From: Prochlorococcus sp. AG-335-I21
GTDB taxonomy: Bacteria > Cyanobacteriota > Cyanobacteriia > PCC-6307 > Cyanobiaceae
Direction of reading: 5' to 3'
DNA: 39,347 nucleotides
Assembly: GCA_003282225.1 (NCBI GenBank)
Contig: QBZO01000008.1
Location: forward strand, 1-39,347
In this document: positions 26,159-34,686 of the stretch, one piece after another
How the letters are laid out: every line of letters begins with the position of its first letter
Numbering within the stretch: position 1 is the stretch's first letter
Made by a program: the position numbers and the translations under genes
Notes under the pieces: generated by a model
Database searches by the model: none
What the model saw: only the letters and a program-made list of their open reading frames with translations
Told to the model about the DNA's origin: nothing

Positions 26159-29100
26159 TTACATTTTTAAAGGAGGTAAATTCTTTACTAATTTTTTTGT
26201 TTCAAGTGAAATAGTTATGGTTTTTGCAAGTAATTTTAAGGGATAACTTGGATCATGTTTTGTTTCTATCGCATAGTTATTGACATCATTAGTAATCGAA
26301 CTTTTTTGATCTAATTTTATTGATTGTCTTTCCATAATCCATTCAATTGCTGATTTTCCATTGACCGTATATTCATACGCTTCTAAAGGAATATTGTTTA
26401 TTGTTAGATAATTGTTATATGCAATTAAAGATTTATTAGTTTTATTAATAAATTTCATTTTCTCAACTTTAAAAAAAGTATCTGGGTTTTCAATATAAAG
26501 CAATCTCAAGTCACCTTCATTAAAGGTAACTGGATATTCTTCTACGTTGTCAAAATTGACATGCAATTCGCTTAAATCTCTTCCAATTTTTGTTATTTCA
26601 GTAAAAGTTTCAAAGTTTTCTAAAATTGGAACCCTAGGAAGTTGTTTAGAAAGATTGTTTCTAAATCTACTAAGGTATTCCTCTGAGTGCAAAATACCAT
26701 AAACATAGAAAAAGATATCCTCTTTAAATATTTGATTTGGAAAATATTTTTTTGAGTAAGTTTCAAAACAATTATCAGAAATATTGCATTTTCTTTCAGG
26801 TAAAAGTTCCTTGAAACCAGAAATAAGGTTTTTTGATGCATCTAATTTTTGATATTCATAAAGAGGAAAACATTGACTTTGTTGGCATATATGGAGATCA
26901 GGAATGTATTTTGTCATTAAGCAAGAAAATTCCCCTGGTCCAACTCCTTTAACACATAAAATCAGGTTTTCTTGATTACTTCTTGGAAAGAATTTTGGTA
27001 ATTGATTAACATACTCATTAAATGATCTATCAAAGTAAACATATCTTGAATTATCGAAGGGTCTATAAGAAGATGGATAAATTTTATTTTCATCAAAACT
27101 TTTCCCAACTTTTTTCGTAAATGAATTTTTTAAACCTCTAGTCCAACTTATTTCTTTTAAATTGATTGGAGGAATTTCTTCATAAAGATTTTTGTTATAA
27201 AAATCTATTGTTTTTTTCATATTTCTTGTTAATTTTTCTTTTGAAGAGTTATAGCACCAAGCATCTCTACTTGTTTCAAGACCTCTTGAATAATTTGAGA
27301 ATATAGTTTTTTCAGTGCCGTCTTTTTTATTACCTAAAGGCATAAATTCGTTAAATGTAAAATCTCCTTGATTAATCCAATCATGATTTTTGTCAGGTTT
27401 GATTATTGATAATTTGCCGATGGACTCCAGATTTTTAAATGACTTTGAATTTGAGAGGATTGATAACTTTTGTTTTTTATCAAGATAATCTCCAATATCT
27501 AGGAAATGAATTTTACCTTCTCCTCTCTCCCTTGAGTTTTTAATGAGTATTGTAATTGCAACTCCTACTCGAACATCAAAAACATTTCCGCCTTCTTTTT
27601 TTGCTAATTCCTTTGGAAGGCGCGAATTACCTTTTAGAGAAAAAATATAAATACTATCAAATTCTTCTGAGAGACATTTCCTCAATCCAGCGGTAGAATT
27701 TCCTTCAATCCAACCTGAATTAGTTACGAAACCAATTACTCCATCATTTCCTATACGATCTGATGCCCACCGAAATGCTCTTATATAGCTATCGTACAAT
27801 GAACTTTTATTTGTAGCAGAAGTTTCTGCTGCATAAGTATCTTCAATTCTTTTATCTAAATTTGCATATTTTAAATTTGCTGCATTATCATTTGCTGAAT
27901 TTTGTTTTGATGAATAAGGAGGATTTCCAAAAATAACAGTAATATTTTTCTCTTTTTGTTTAGTTCTTCGTTGGGAATTATCTGGCAAAAGATTAGCGAT
28001 CATATCTTTCTCTTGTTCAAATAATTGGAAGGTATCTGTAAGAACTAGTCCTTCAAATGGATGATATTCTTCATTTTTAATGAGATCTGTGTATACAGAT
28101 TCAATATTGATTCCGGCGATATAACAGGCAAGTAAAACAATTTCATTAGCATGAATTTCATTTTTGTATTTTTTTCTGATTTTATGAATTGGAATAATTT
28201 TTGATTGCAATAATCTTGCTATGAAGGTTCCAGTTCCTGTAAAAGGATCGAGTATATGTACTCCCTCATTTGCTAGTGAGAGTTGAAATTGATCTTTTAA
28301 AATTTCCTCAATGGAATTAATTATGAAATCAACGATTTCTATTGGTGTATAAATAATCCCAAGTCTTTGAGTCAGCATTGGGAAAGCATTTTTAAAAAAA
28401 CGCTCGTAAAGTTCAAAAATTAGTTTTTGTCTTCCATTCGATGTGACTATACCTTTTGCTCTAGTTTTGACACTCGTATAGAACTTAGAAAGGGTTTTTG
28501 ATTCGCCTTTAAAATCATAAATATATATTGATGAAAGAACCTTTTCTATTGATCTCGATATTGCATTCTCCGCAGTAAACTTATTTCCTTTAAATAAGGT
28601 ATCAAAAACTGGTCTAGTAACAATATGTTGTGCAAGCATTTCAACTGCATCAGTCTCATTTATTTGAGGATTTAAGTCATCTCTGATTTCTTCAAGGAAT
28701 TCATTAAAAGCAATATTTTGAGGAGTTCCTTCGTTGAAAACAATTGATTGAATTCTTGTTATGTGTGCTTGTGCAATTTTTGCAATATCATCCGCCCATT
28801 TTTCCCAATAATCTCTTGTTCCACATTTTTCTACAATTTTTGCTTTTATTGCTTGGTTAAGTTCAGAAATAGTAAAACTAAGTTGTTTTGAAGTCTCTTG
28901 ATCAGTATTTTCGTTTTCGTTGCCAACATTTGTTCCTTTTTCTCCAGGTGGTTTTTTAGAACGCTTATGAACATCTTCTATCTTTGCAGTCGTGGAATCT
29001 AATTCATAACCAGCATTCCCATCAATTATCTCTATTTTGTCTGATACATCTTCACCCAACGCAATTTTATTGATAGTACTATCAAGTCTTTCGTCATGCG

Positions 29101-30997
29101 TTCTAAGTGCATTTAAAATTTGCCATACGACTTTATATCGTTCATTGTCTTGAAGTGCCTTTGTGGCAGTAATACCTGGAGCAACTGCAATAGGGAGTAT
29201 TACATAACCAATTTGTTTACCTTCTGATCTTCGCATTACTCTTCCAACTGATTGCACAACATCTATTTGACTTTTTCTTGGATGTAGAAACATTACGGCA
29301 TCTAATGCGGGGACATCTACTCCTTCAGAGAGACATTTTGCATTGGATAGGATTCTGCAATATTTTGAATTTGTTGTTTCCTCTAACCAACGTAATTCTT
29401 CATTTCTTTTCTCAGAATTGAAACTTCCATCAACGTGATGGATCTCAACATCTAACTCTGTTTTAAAATCACCTGATATATTTTCATTTGATAAATATTC
29501 ATTAACAACTTTAGAGAATTGTTCTGAAAAGTTTTGAGAAGTTTTTATAGTTTGACAAAAAGCGAGTCCCTTTTGCATGGGTTTATTTTTGGTAAGTGCT
29601 AAATTATCTCCTTTTTTTTCAATACCGATTTTTGCTAACGCTTTGTAGCAACCAATCATTTTTGTTGCATCATTTAAATTCAGTTCACTCCCCTCTGTAA
29701 ATTGACTTTGGATAAGATTTGAAACTTCCTGTTCGTTCATGTTTAGAACAACAACCTTGTAGTCTGTTAAAAGGTTATTTTCTACTGCCCAACCAAAACT
29801 TCTATAAAAAAAAGTTTTACCAAATATTTCTTCTTTGTCCATGGGATAAAGTGTGACTTCACCTTCTTTTTCTTTTTTCTGTGCTTTTTCTCCATAAATT
29901 CTTGGAGTTGCAGTCATATAGAGTCTTTTCCTCCCTTTTATATAGGCATTATTGTGTATTTTTACAAAATTCGAATCTGCTTCTCCAGTAAATGTAACTC
30001 CAGTTGTTCTATGCGCTTCATCGCAAATAATTAAATCAAAATCATCTAAATCGTATTTTTTTTGAGCGTTTGAAACAACATCTATTGAATGATAAGTAGA
30101 AAATATCACTGTCATTTGAGACTTGTCTGTTTTTTTTACTTGTTCTGCTAATTTTTTGGCGTCCGTTGTGGCGGGAAATGCTAACTGATTGAGATCAAAC
30201 TCTATTAAATCGTCATTGTTTTTCCTCTTTCCAACTTTTTTGTCTGAACAAGCAGAAAATGCATTAAAAGGTGATTTTGAATCATTTTTCCATTCCCTAA
30301 TTGTTTGCGACATTAAAGATAGAGAGGGAACCATGTATAACACAATTTTTGATTTACCTCCTAGTTCTTCAGCAATACATAAACTGGTAAATGTTTTTCC
30401 TGTGCCACATGCCATGATAAGTTTCCCTCTTTCAGCATCTGAAAACCCCTCTTTAACTGAATTAATTGCTTTAATTTGATGATCATGAGGTTCTTTTTTC
30501 TTATTAAAAGAAATTCTCCCTTCTGCAATAAACTCTGACCAATCAATACGACTGTTTTCCAATTCTGTTTGTTGAATTCGAGTAAATTCAGTTTCGAGAT
30601 TGTCAAAAACGGATTGCGCATTTTTTGATAAAGGTTGGGATGAAGTATCCACAAGCATTAATCTGGGAAAATCTGAAGTAGATGATGCAGATATGAATGA
30701 ATCCAGATCTGCTTTGCTAATAGATTTTTCAGATTGATAACATTTGCATTGGATAGCGCAAAAACCATCTCGATTTCTCAGTTTTCCAACCAAATCGATT
30801 CCAATATCTTTAGGAGAGTAACTATTATGATCTTTTGCCCAATCAGAGTAACGCCATACTTTGCTGAATTGTTCTAACTGAATTTCATCGTTTTCTAAAA
30901 ATAATTTAACTAAATCTTCGAATGACTTTCCTAAATCAATATCGTTAGAAGAATTTTCTCTGAGTTCAGAAAGTGTATTTGAAAAAGTAGATGGCAT
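26159..30997 (-). CDS. Type ISP restriction-modification enzyme (nuclease-helicase-methylase)
   Basis: This 1612-residue single polypeptide has, in order, an Mrr-like PD-(D/E)xK nuclease (about 20-130; E27, D68, Q83-C-K85), a superfamily-2 helicase/translocase (Walker A ACGTGKT at 196-202, DEAH 326-329, TATPR 362-366, QSVGRVMRR 582-590), and an N6-adenine methyltransferase (DPFTGTGTF 917-925, NPPY 1025-1028). A C-terminal region from about 1200 probably recognises the target. This order and size match Type ISP enzymes such as LlaGI and LlaBIII, which methylate one strand and cleave after ATP-driven translocation and collision of convergent complexes. All catalytic motifs are intact and the frame is unbroken, so the gene is probably functional. 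The specificity is unknown. Confidence 0.93.
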   Translation of the reverse strand: MPSTFSNTLSELRENSSNDIDLGKSFEDLVKLFLENDEIQLEQFSKVWRYSDWAKDHNSYSPKDIGIDLVGKLRNRDGFCAIQCKCYQSEKSISKADLDSFISASSTSDFPRLMLVDTSSQPLSKNAQSVFDNLETEFTRIQQTELENSRIDWSEFIAEGRISFNKKKEPHDHQIKAINSVKEGFSDAERGKLIMACGTGKTFTSLCIAEELGGKSKIVLYMVPSLSLMSQTIREWKNDSKSPFNAFSACSDKKVGKRKNNDDLIEFDLNQLAFPATTDAKKLAEQVKKTDKSQMTVIFSTYHSIDVVSNAQKKYDLDDFDLIICDEAHRTTGVTFTGEADSNFVKIHNNAYIKGRKRLYMTATPRIYGEKAQKKEKEGEVTLYPMDKEEIFGKTFFYRSFGWAVENNLLTDYKVVVLNMNEQEVSNLIQSQFTEGSELNLNDATKMIGCYKALAKIGIEKKGDNLALTKNKPMQKGLAFCQTIKTSQNFSEQFSKVVNEYLSNENISGDFKTELDVEIHHVDGSFNSEKRNEELRWLEETTNSKYCRILSNAKCLSEGVDVPALDAVMFLHPRKSQIDVVQSVGRVMRRSEGKQIGYVILPIAVAPGITATKALQDNERYKVVWQILNALRTHDERLDSTINKIALGEDVSDKIEIIDGNAGYELDSTTAKIEDVHKRSKKPPGEKGTNVGNENENTDQETSKQLSFTISELNQAIKAKIVEKCGTRDYWEKWADDIAKIAQAHITRIQSIVFNEGTPQNIAFNEFLEEIRDDLNPQINETDAVEMLAQHIVTRPVFDTLFKGNKFTAENAISRSIEKVLSSIYIYDFKGESKTLSKFYTSVKTRAKGIVTSNGRQKLIFELYERFFKNAFPMLTQRLGIIYTPIEIVDFIINSIEEILKDQFQLSLANEGVHILDPFTGTGTFIARLLQSKIIPIHKIRKKYKNEIHANEIVLLACYIAGINIESVYTDLIKNEEYHPFEGLVLTDTFQLFEQEKDMIANLLPDNSQRRTKQKEKNITVIFGNPPYSSKQNSANDNAANLKYANLDKRIEDTYAAETSATNKSSLYDSYIRAFRWASDRIGNDGVIGFVTNSGWIEGNSTAGLRKCLSEEFDSIYIFSLKGNSRLPKELAKKEGGNVFDVRVGVAITILIKNSRERGEGKIHFLDIGDYLDKKQKLSILSNSKSFKNLESIGKLSIIKPDKNHDWINQGDFTFNEFMPLGNKKDGTEKTIFSNYSRGLETSRDAWCYNSSKEKLTRNMKKTIDFYNKNLYEEIPPINLKEISWTRGLKNSFTKKVGKSFDENKIYPSSYRPFDNSRYVYFDRSFNEYVNQLPKFFPRSNQENLILCVKGVGPGEFSCLMTKYIPDLHICQQSQCFPLYEYQKLDASKNLISGFKELLPERKCNISDNCFETYSKKYFPNQIFKEDIFFYVYGILHSEEYLSRFRNNLSKQLPRVPILENFETFTEITKIGRDLSELHVNFDNVEEYPVTFNEGDLRLLYIENPDTFFKVEKMKFINKTNKSLIAYNNYLTINNIPLEAYEYTVNGKSAIEWIMERQSIKLDQKSSITNDVNNYAIETKHDPSYPLKLLAKTITISLETKKLVKNLPPLKM

Positions 30998-31113
30998 TTA
31001 TTCAAGATTTATCATATAGAATAAAAACTTTCATGATTAAGGTTAAATTAGCATCAAAAATGGAAATGCAAAACAAATCCTTGAGAAAGAATATTAAATA
31101 AACTTTCCCCGCT

Positions 31114-31308
31114 TCATGATTCCTTAGATTTGTTATTGATCCATTCATGAATTTCTGTTTTCATAAAAACGATTCTTCTAGGAGATAATTTTATTTTTGG
31201 AGGAAAGTCTCCTTTTTTGGTTAAACGATTAATTGTTGAAACTGATCTTCCAAGTAAGTTTGATGCATCTTTAATGGTTAAAAAAGGACGATTTTCTTGA
31301 TTGATCAT
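31114..31308 (-). CDS. AlpA-family DNA-binding regulator / excisionase-like protein
   Basis: This 64-residue protein has a MerR-type winged helix: FLTIKDASNLLGRSVSTINRLTKKGDFPPKIKL, then RRIVFMKTEIHEWINNK, the RxxxxxxEIxxWI ending typical of AlpA/HTH_17 proteins. AlpA (P4 Vis, Xis-like) proteins regulate integrase genes or act as recombination directionality factors in P4-like elements. Its start codon touches the TGGTGGGAA tandem, which occupies its ribosome-binding region, suggesting autoregulation. It lies 116 bases upstream of the R-M gene. Confidence 0.85.
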   Translation of the reverse strand: MINQENRPFLTIKDASNLLGRSVSTINRLTKKGDFPPKIKLSPRRIVFMKTEIHEWINNKSKES

Positions 31309-31328
31309 GGTGGGAATATGGTGGGAAG
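31307..31328 (+). repeat. Tandem TGGTGGGAA motifs, distal end
   Basis: Two exact-period 11-base units, ATGGTGGGAAT and ATGGTGGGAAG, in direct orientation begin in the alpA-like start codon. They match the units at 26101-26122 in all but one or two positions per copy. Location at the opposite end of the island supports a role in recombination or control rather than chance. Confidence 0.7.
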
Positions 31329-31398
31329 ATTTCTAAAATTCAGGATTTTCTTATATCTACTTCAGTCAGGCACTTTCAGGAATTATCAACCCGACTTT

Positions 31399-31413
31399 CG
31401 CCAGGGGAGTTCA
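31399..31413 (+). repeat. Candidate attachment site, distal side
   Basis: CGCCAGGGGAGTTCA matches the tRNA-Asn 3' end copy at 25988-26002 with one mismatch. No tRNA structure surrounds it: the upstream part lacks T-stem and T-loop. It is the expected displaced half-site after integration. Beyond it the sequence goes on to a terminator resembling the one after the tRNA. Confidence 0.7.
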
Positions 31414-31435
31414 TTAACTTCCTAAACAGACTTAT

Positions 31436-31458
31436 AGAGACCTGAGGGTCTCTTTTTT
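31436..31458 (+). terminator. Orphan plus-strand terminator (probable native tRNA-Asn terminator)
   Basis: AGAGACC and GGTCTCT form a perfect 7-base stem around TGAG, followed by TTTTT, a strong Rho-independent terminator reading on the plus strand. The nearest plus-strand gene upstream is tRNA-Asn, 5.4 kb away across the island. The local minus-strand gene (31523-31882) would not use it in this direction. Confidence 0.8.
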
Positions 31459-31522
31459 ATTGAAAACACAATTAACTAAAGGGGAAAACTTTAAAAGCGC
31501 CTCATAAACTACTTCTAAAGAG

Positions 31523-31882
31523 TTAATCATCCCACATGTCTCGTTTATTCTGTTCGATATTATTTTGTTCAAGCAACTTTAATCTATGCTCTTTTGAATC
31601 TTCTTCAAAATTTTGTAAGTTTTCGTTCTTTGTAAATTTTTGTTGAATCTCCAAAATTATAATCTCAAATTGATCACCATAAAATTTAGACATTTCCATC
31701 CATGCTTCCATTTCCTCCTCTTTTCCAATTGTGTCATTTATCTGATGGCTAATTATTTCTAAAACAAATTCTTTTAACTCTTTGTGGCTCATGCATTCAA
31801 CTTTTTTTTGAATATAAAGTTCTTTTAGATGTTGTAACTGCTTTTTAGATAAATCGGTGTAAGTAATAGATTTCTTTTTCAT
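31523..31882 (-). CDS. Conserved picocyanobacterial hypothetical protein
   Basis: This 119-residue soluble, highly charged, mostly helical protein begins MKKKSITYTDLSKKQLQHLK and contains a FVLEIISHQINDTIGKEEEMEAW segment. I recall similar 'YTDLS...LKELYIQKKVE' proteins in marine picocyanobacteria, sometimes in several copies, but know no function. No transmembrane or metal motif is visible. It lies 110 bases outside the candidate distal attachment site, so I place it in the host chromosome. Confidence 0.72.
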   Translation of the reverse strand: MKKKSITYTDLSKKQLQHLKELYIQKKVECMSHKELKEFVLEIISHQINDTIGKEEEMEAWMEMSKFYGDQFEIIILEIQQKFTKNENLQNFEEDSKEHRLKLLEQNNIEQNKRDMWDD

Positions 31883-32304
31883 TAATATTCAGTTTGTTTT
31901 TATAATAGAGATAGCGATTAGCATCTAAAAAGATTTTCAGTCATTAATAATTTACTTATTATTCCAAAAAAAACTTTATTTAAAAAATAAAGATTTTAAT
32001 TGGTATTATAATAATCACCTTAATTTATTACTTTCATAGATAGTAATATTCATATTTTTATTAAAATTTAACTGCCGTTAATTGTCGATTTTGAATGAAT
32101 TATTAAGCAATTATTAAGCAAATCGAAAGAATTTATAAAATTTATATTTTCTTTTAAGGCAATATTTCTTTCTAATCCATTGAAGTAATTAGTTTTTTTA
32201 TTCTAATAACTTATATAAGTCTTTAAATTAGGTCTGCAATAAATGCAAAATGTTGAGAGAATCGTTATACAAAATTTTAATTTTAGTATAGTAATTTTTC
32301 AGAT
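31883..32304. other. Intergenic region upstream of rpaA (422 bases)
   Basis: No open frame, tRNA or clear structured RNA is seen. The stretch is extremely AT-rich. It contains a perfect 11-base tandem repeat (32098-32119, described separately) and a TATAGT box at 32287-32292 just before the rpaA start. It should contain the rpaA promoter on one side and the promoter of the 119-residue gene on the other. It is the longest non-coding gap in the window. Confidence 0.6.
32098..32119. promoter_or_regulatory. 11-base tandem repeat, possible response-regulator site
   Basis: AATTATTAAGC occurs twice head-to-tail without a gap. On the opposite strand it reads CTTAATAA separated by 3 bases, similar in layout to the 8+3 tandem architecture bound by OmpR/PhoB-class regulators (Pho-box type: PyTTAAPy). 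It lies about 185 bases before the rpaA start. RpaA, RpaB or PhoB are candidate binders. No experiment supports this here. Confidence 0.45.
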
Positions 32305-33060
32305 ATGAAAATTTCAATCCTATTGATAGAAGATGATCGTGATATGCGTGAATTAGTATCTGGACATCTTGAGCATTCTGGTTTTGATGTTCAAAAAGCT
32401 GAAGATGGTATTAAAGGTCAAGCTTTAGCACTTCAATATTCTCCTGACTTAATTCTTCTAGATCTAATGTTACCTAGCGTTGATGGTTTGACATTATGCC
32501 AAAGACTGCGGAGAGATGAAAGGACTTCAAATATTCCCATATTAATGATTACAGCTTTGGGTGGACTTAAAGATAAAGTGACTGGATTTAATTCAGGTGC
32601 CGATGATTACATCACAAAACCATTTGACTTAGAGGAATTATACGTTCGTATTAAAGCTTTATTGAGAAGAACTAATAGAGCACAATTGAATTCAACTAAT
32701 CAACAAGAAATTTTAAATTATGGACCTCTTACTCTTGTTCCGGAAAGATTTGAAGCTATTTGGTTCGAATCTGCCGTGAGACTTACCCACTTAGAATTTG
32801 AGCTACTTCACTGTTTACTGCAAAGACATGGTCAAACAGTTTCTCCAGCATTGATATTAAAAGAAGTATGGGGTTATGAACCTGACGATGATATTGAGAC
32901 AATTAGAGTTCACGTTAGACACTTAAGAACAAAATTAGAACCTGACCCTCGCAAGCCAAAATATATAAAAACTGTTTATGGAGCAGGATACTGCCTTGAA
33001 TTACCTGTGGGAGCTCAGATTGATAATGGTATGCAAGAGTTTGCGGAATCTACAAATTAA
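32305..33060 (+). CDS. rpaA: Response regulator RpaA (OmpR family)
   Basis: This 251-residue regulator has a receiver domain (about 4-117) with acidic D11/D12, phospho-acceptor D53 in LILLDLMLP and K108 in TKPFD. It is followed by an OmpR winged helix (about 140-240) with [34 protein letters not shown] and [19 protein letters not shown]. That DNA-binding segment is near-identical to cyanobacterial RpaA, the output regulator of the SasA/Kai clock. The gene stands alone, convergent with holB 29 bases away. Confidence 0.93.
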   Translation: MKISILLIEDDRDMRELVSGHLEHSGFDVQKAEDGIKGQALALQYSPDLILLDLMLPSVDGLTLCQRLRRDERTSNIPILMITALGGLKDKVTGFNSGADDYITKPFDLEELYVRIKALLRRTNRAQLNSTNQQEILNYGPLTLVPERFEAIWFESAVRLTHLEFELLHCLLQRHGQTVSPALILKEVWGYEPDDDIETIRVHVRHLRTKLEPDPRKPKYIKTVYGAGYCLELPVGAQIDNGMQEFAESTN

Positions 33061-33089
33061 AACTTAATCAAATGAGTAGTTTATTAACT

Positions 33090-34049
33090 TTAATAATCTT
33101 CAATTGCTATTTTTAATAAAGTTACTTCCCAGGCTAGTCGTGGTTGTATAAAACTTTTAAGATGAACCTTCAAATTTTCTAGTTTTTTAAGAATGTTTTT
33201 GTTTTTAGTTTTTGTCCAACATTTTTGTTGTATAAAATTTATTAAAAACATTTGTTGATCAATATCTAGTTCTTCAGATATTATCTTTGTGATTTTAAGT
33301 ATTTCTAAATTATCACTCAATGGAAAGTCTAAGTTTTCTTTAATTTCATTTGGTAATTGATTCCAAATTTTTATATCTTTCAGCATTTTTCCTGGAGAGC
33401 CATTTGCTGAATTAATAAAATATTGTAAATCTATTTCTTTATAAATATCAAAAACTGTAGAATCTAAATTATTTCTTATGAAAATCTCAAGCTTTTTATA
33501 TGAAAAACCTTTAAATCTTATAAGTTTACATCTTGAGATAATAGTATCTAAAAGTAAGTTTAACCTAGAAGTTAAAAGAATAAATATACCGTTAGAGGGC
33601 TCTTCTAGTGTTTTTAAAAGACAATTAGATGCTGCTTCATTCATAAGGTGAGCATCATCAATTAATACAATTTTCCCACCTGATTCAATGGATTTTTGAC
33701 CTAGAAAAGTCTTTAAATTTCTAATTTGCTCTATTCTTATTGTTTCTTTATTATTTTTTGAAGGTTCAGCTTCTGAACGATTTATAAGATTACCTTTAAA
33801 AAAATAGGTAGGCTCAATTAATAAAAAATCAGGGTGGTTTTTATCTATGATTTTTTTTTCAATGCTTGGATTAGACGAATATTTATTAAAAATTTCCATA
33901 ATAAATTTCATAGCGGTTTGTTTTTTCCCTATACCTTCCGGACCATAAAATATATAACCGTTGGAAAATGCTTTTCTCTTAAGTATGCTTTCTAGATTTT
34001 CATTAACTTCTTTATTAATTAAAAGATTATCATTTTTAGGATCAATCAT
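33090..34049 (-). CDS. holB: DNA polymerase III delta-prime subunit
   Basis: This 319-residue AAA+ clamp-loader-type protein has [20 protein letters not shown] near residue 32, [27 protein letters not shown], and the arginine-finger-type [14 protein letters not shown]. Delta-prime is the stator of the clamp loader. The four-Cys zinc module of E. coli delta-prime is absent. It overlaps the tmk end by 8 bases, the common tmk-holB pairing. Confidence 0.86.
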   Translation of the reverse strand: MIDPKNDNLLINKEVNENLESILKRKAFSNGYIFYGPEGIGKKQTAMKFIMEIFNKYSSNPSIEKKIIDKNHPDFLLIEPTYFFKGNLINRSEAEPSKNNKETIRIEQIRNLKTFLGQKSIESGGKIVLIDDAHLMNEAASNCLLKTLEEPSNGIFILLTSRLNLLLDTIISRCKLIRFKGFSYKKLEIFIRNNLDSTVFDIYKEIDLQYFINSANGSPGKMLKDIKIWNQLPNEIKENLDFPLSDNLEILKITKIISEELDIDQQMFLINFIQQKCWTKTKNKNILKKLENLKVHLKSFIQPRLAWEVTLLKIAIEDY

Positions 34050-34686
34050 TTTTTACTTGAGAAAACTTTTTTAGTAAGGTTTCTTTTATTTCATTAGTAA
34101 TAGTATTTATATCTTGTGCAGCGGATATTGTTGTCCAATTTTTTTCTTTTGCAATCAACTTAAAACCTTCATTAACTTTTTCTAGGAATTTTATCCCTTC
34201 AGATTCTATCCTATCTGGAATTAACTTTTCCCTTCGTAATATACTTTCTTCTGCTGAAATTTCTAGAAAAATAGTCAGGTCTGGGTATTCTCCTTGACAA
34301 ACAATAGATTCGATATTTTTGATAATCTCAAGATTTATATTTCTACCATAACCTTGATAAGCAAGTGTAGAGTCACAAAATCTATCGCTAAGTACCCAGT
34401 CTTGATTTTCTAAAGCAGGTGATATGGTTTTGGAAATATGTTCTGCTCTATCAGCAGAATAAAGCAATAATTCAGCCAGAGAAGAAGGTTTATTATCTTT
34501 ATGATTGTCAAGTATTAAATTTCTAATTTTTTTACCTAATAAGCTTCCTCCAGGTTCTCTGGTTTTTACTAATTTTGACTTTCCTCTCAAAAGACCACTA
34601 GTTGGGATCCATCTAGAAATTTCATCAATTTGGGTTGTTTTACCGCAACCATCAATTCCTTCAATAACAATAAATTTACCCCTCAT
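34042..34686 (-). CDS. tmk: Thymidylate kinase
   Basis: This 214-residue P-loop kinase has [15 protein letters not shown] (residues 5-19), [21 protein letters not shown], and [15 protein letters not shown]. It phosphorylates dTMP to dTDP. It begins directly at the P-ATPase stop and overlaps holB, so the three genes form one minus-strand transcript. Confidence 0.95.
   Translation of the reverse strand: MRGKFIVIEGIDGCGKTTQIDEISRWIPTSGLLRGKSKLVKTREPGGSLLGKKIRNLILDNHKDNKPSSLAELLLYSADRAEHISKTISPALENQDWVLSDRFCDSTLAYQGYGRNINLEIIKNIESIVCQGEYPDLTIFLEISAEESILRREKLIPDRIESEGIKFLEKVNEGFKLIAKEKNWTTISAAQDINTITNEIKETLLKKFSQVKND

Noticed and set aside
26620-26841. Open frame of 73 codons on the minus strand as a separate gene
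   Set aside because: It is an out-of-frame shadow within the continuous 1612-residue R-M gene, with no family-like sequence.
30189-30654. Frames of about 96-97 codons on both strands inside the R-M gene, possible frameshift fragments
   Set aside because: The main frame is unbroken through helicase motif I in this stretch. These frames show no independent motif.
26089-31328. CRISPR-like array based on the repeated TGGTGGGAA words
   Set aside because: Units are 11-12 bases with no spacers of 30-40 bases, only two to three per site, and no cas gene is in the window.
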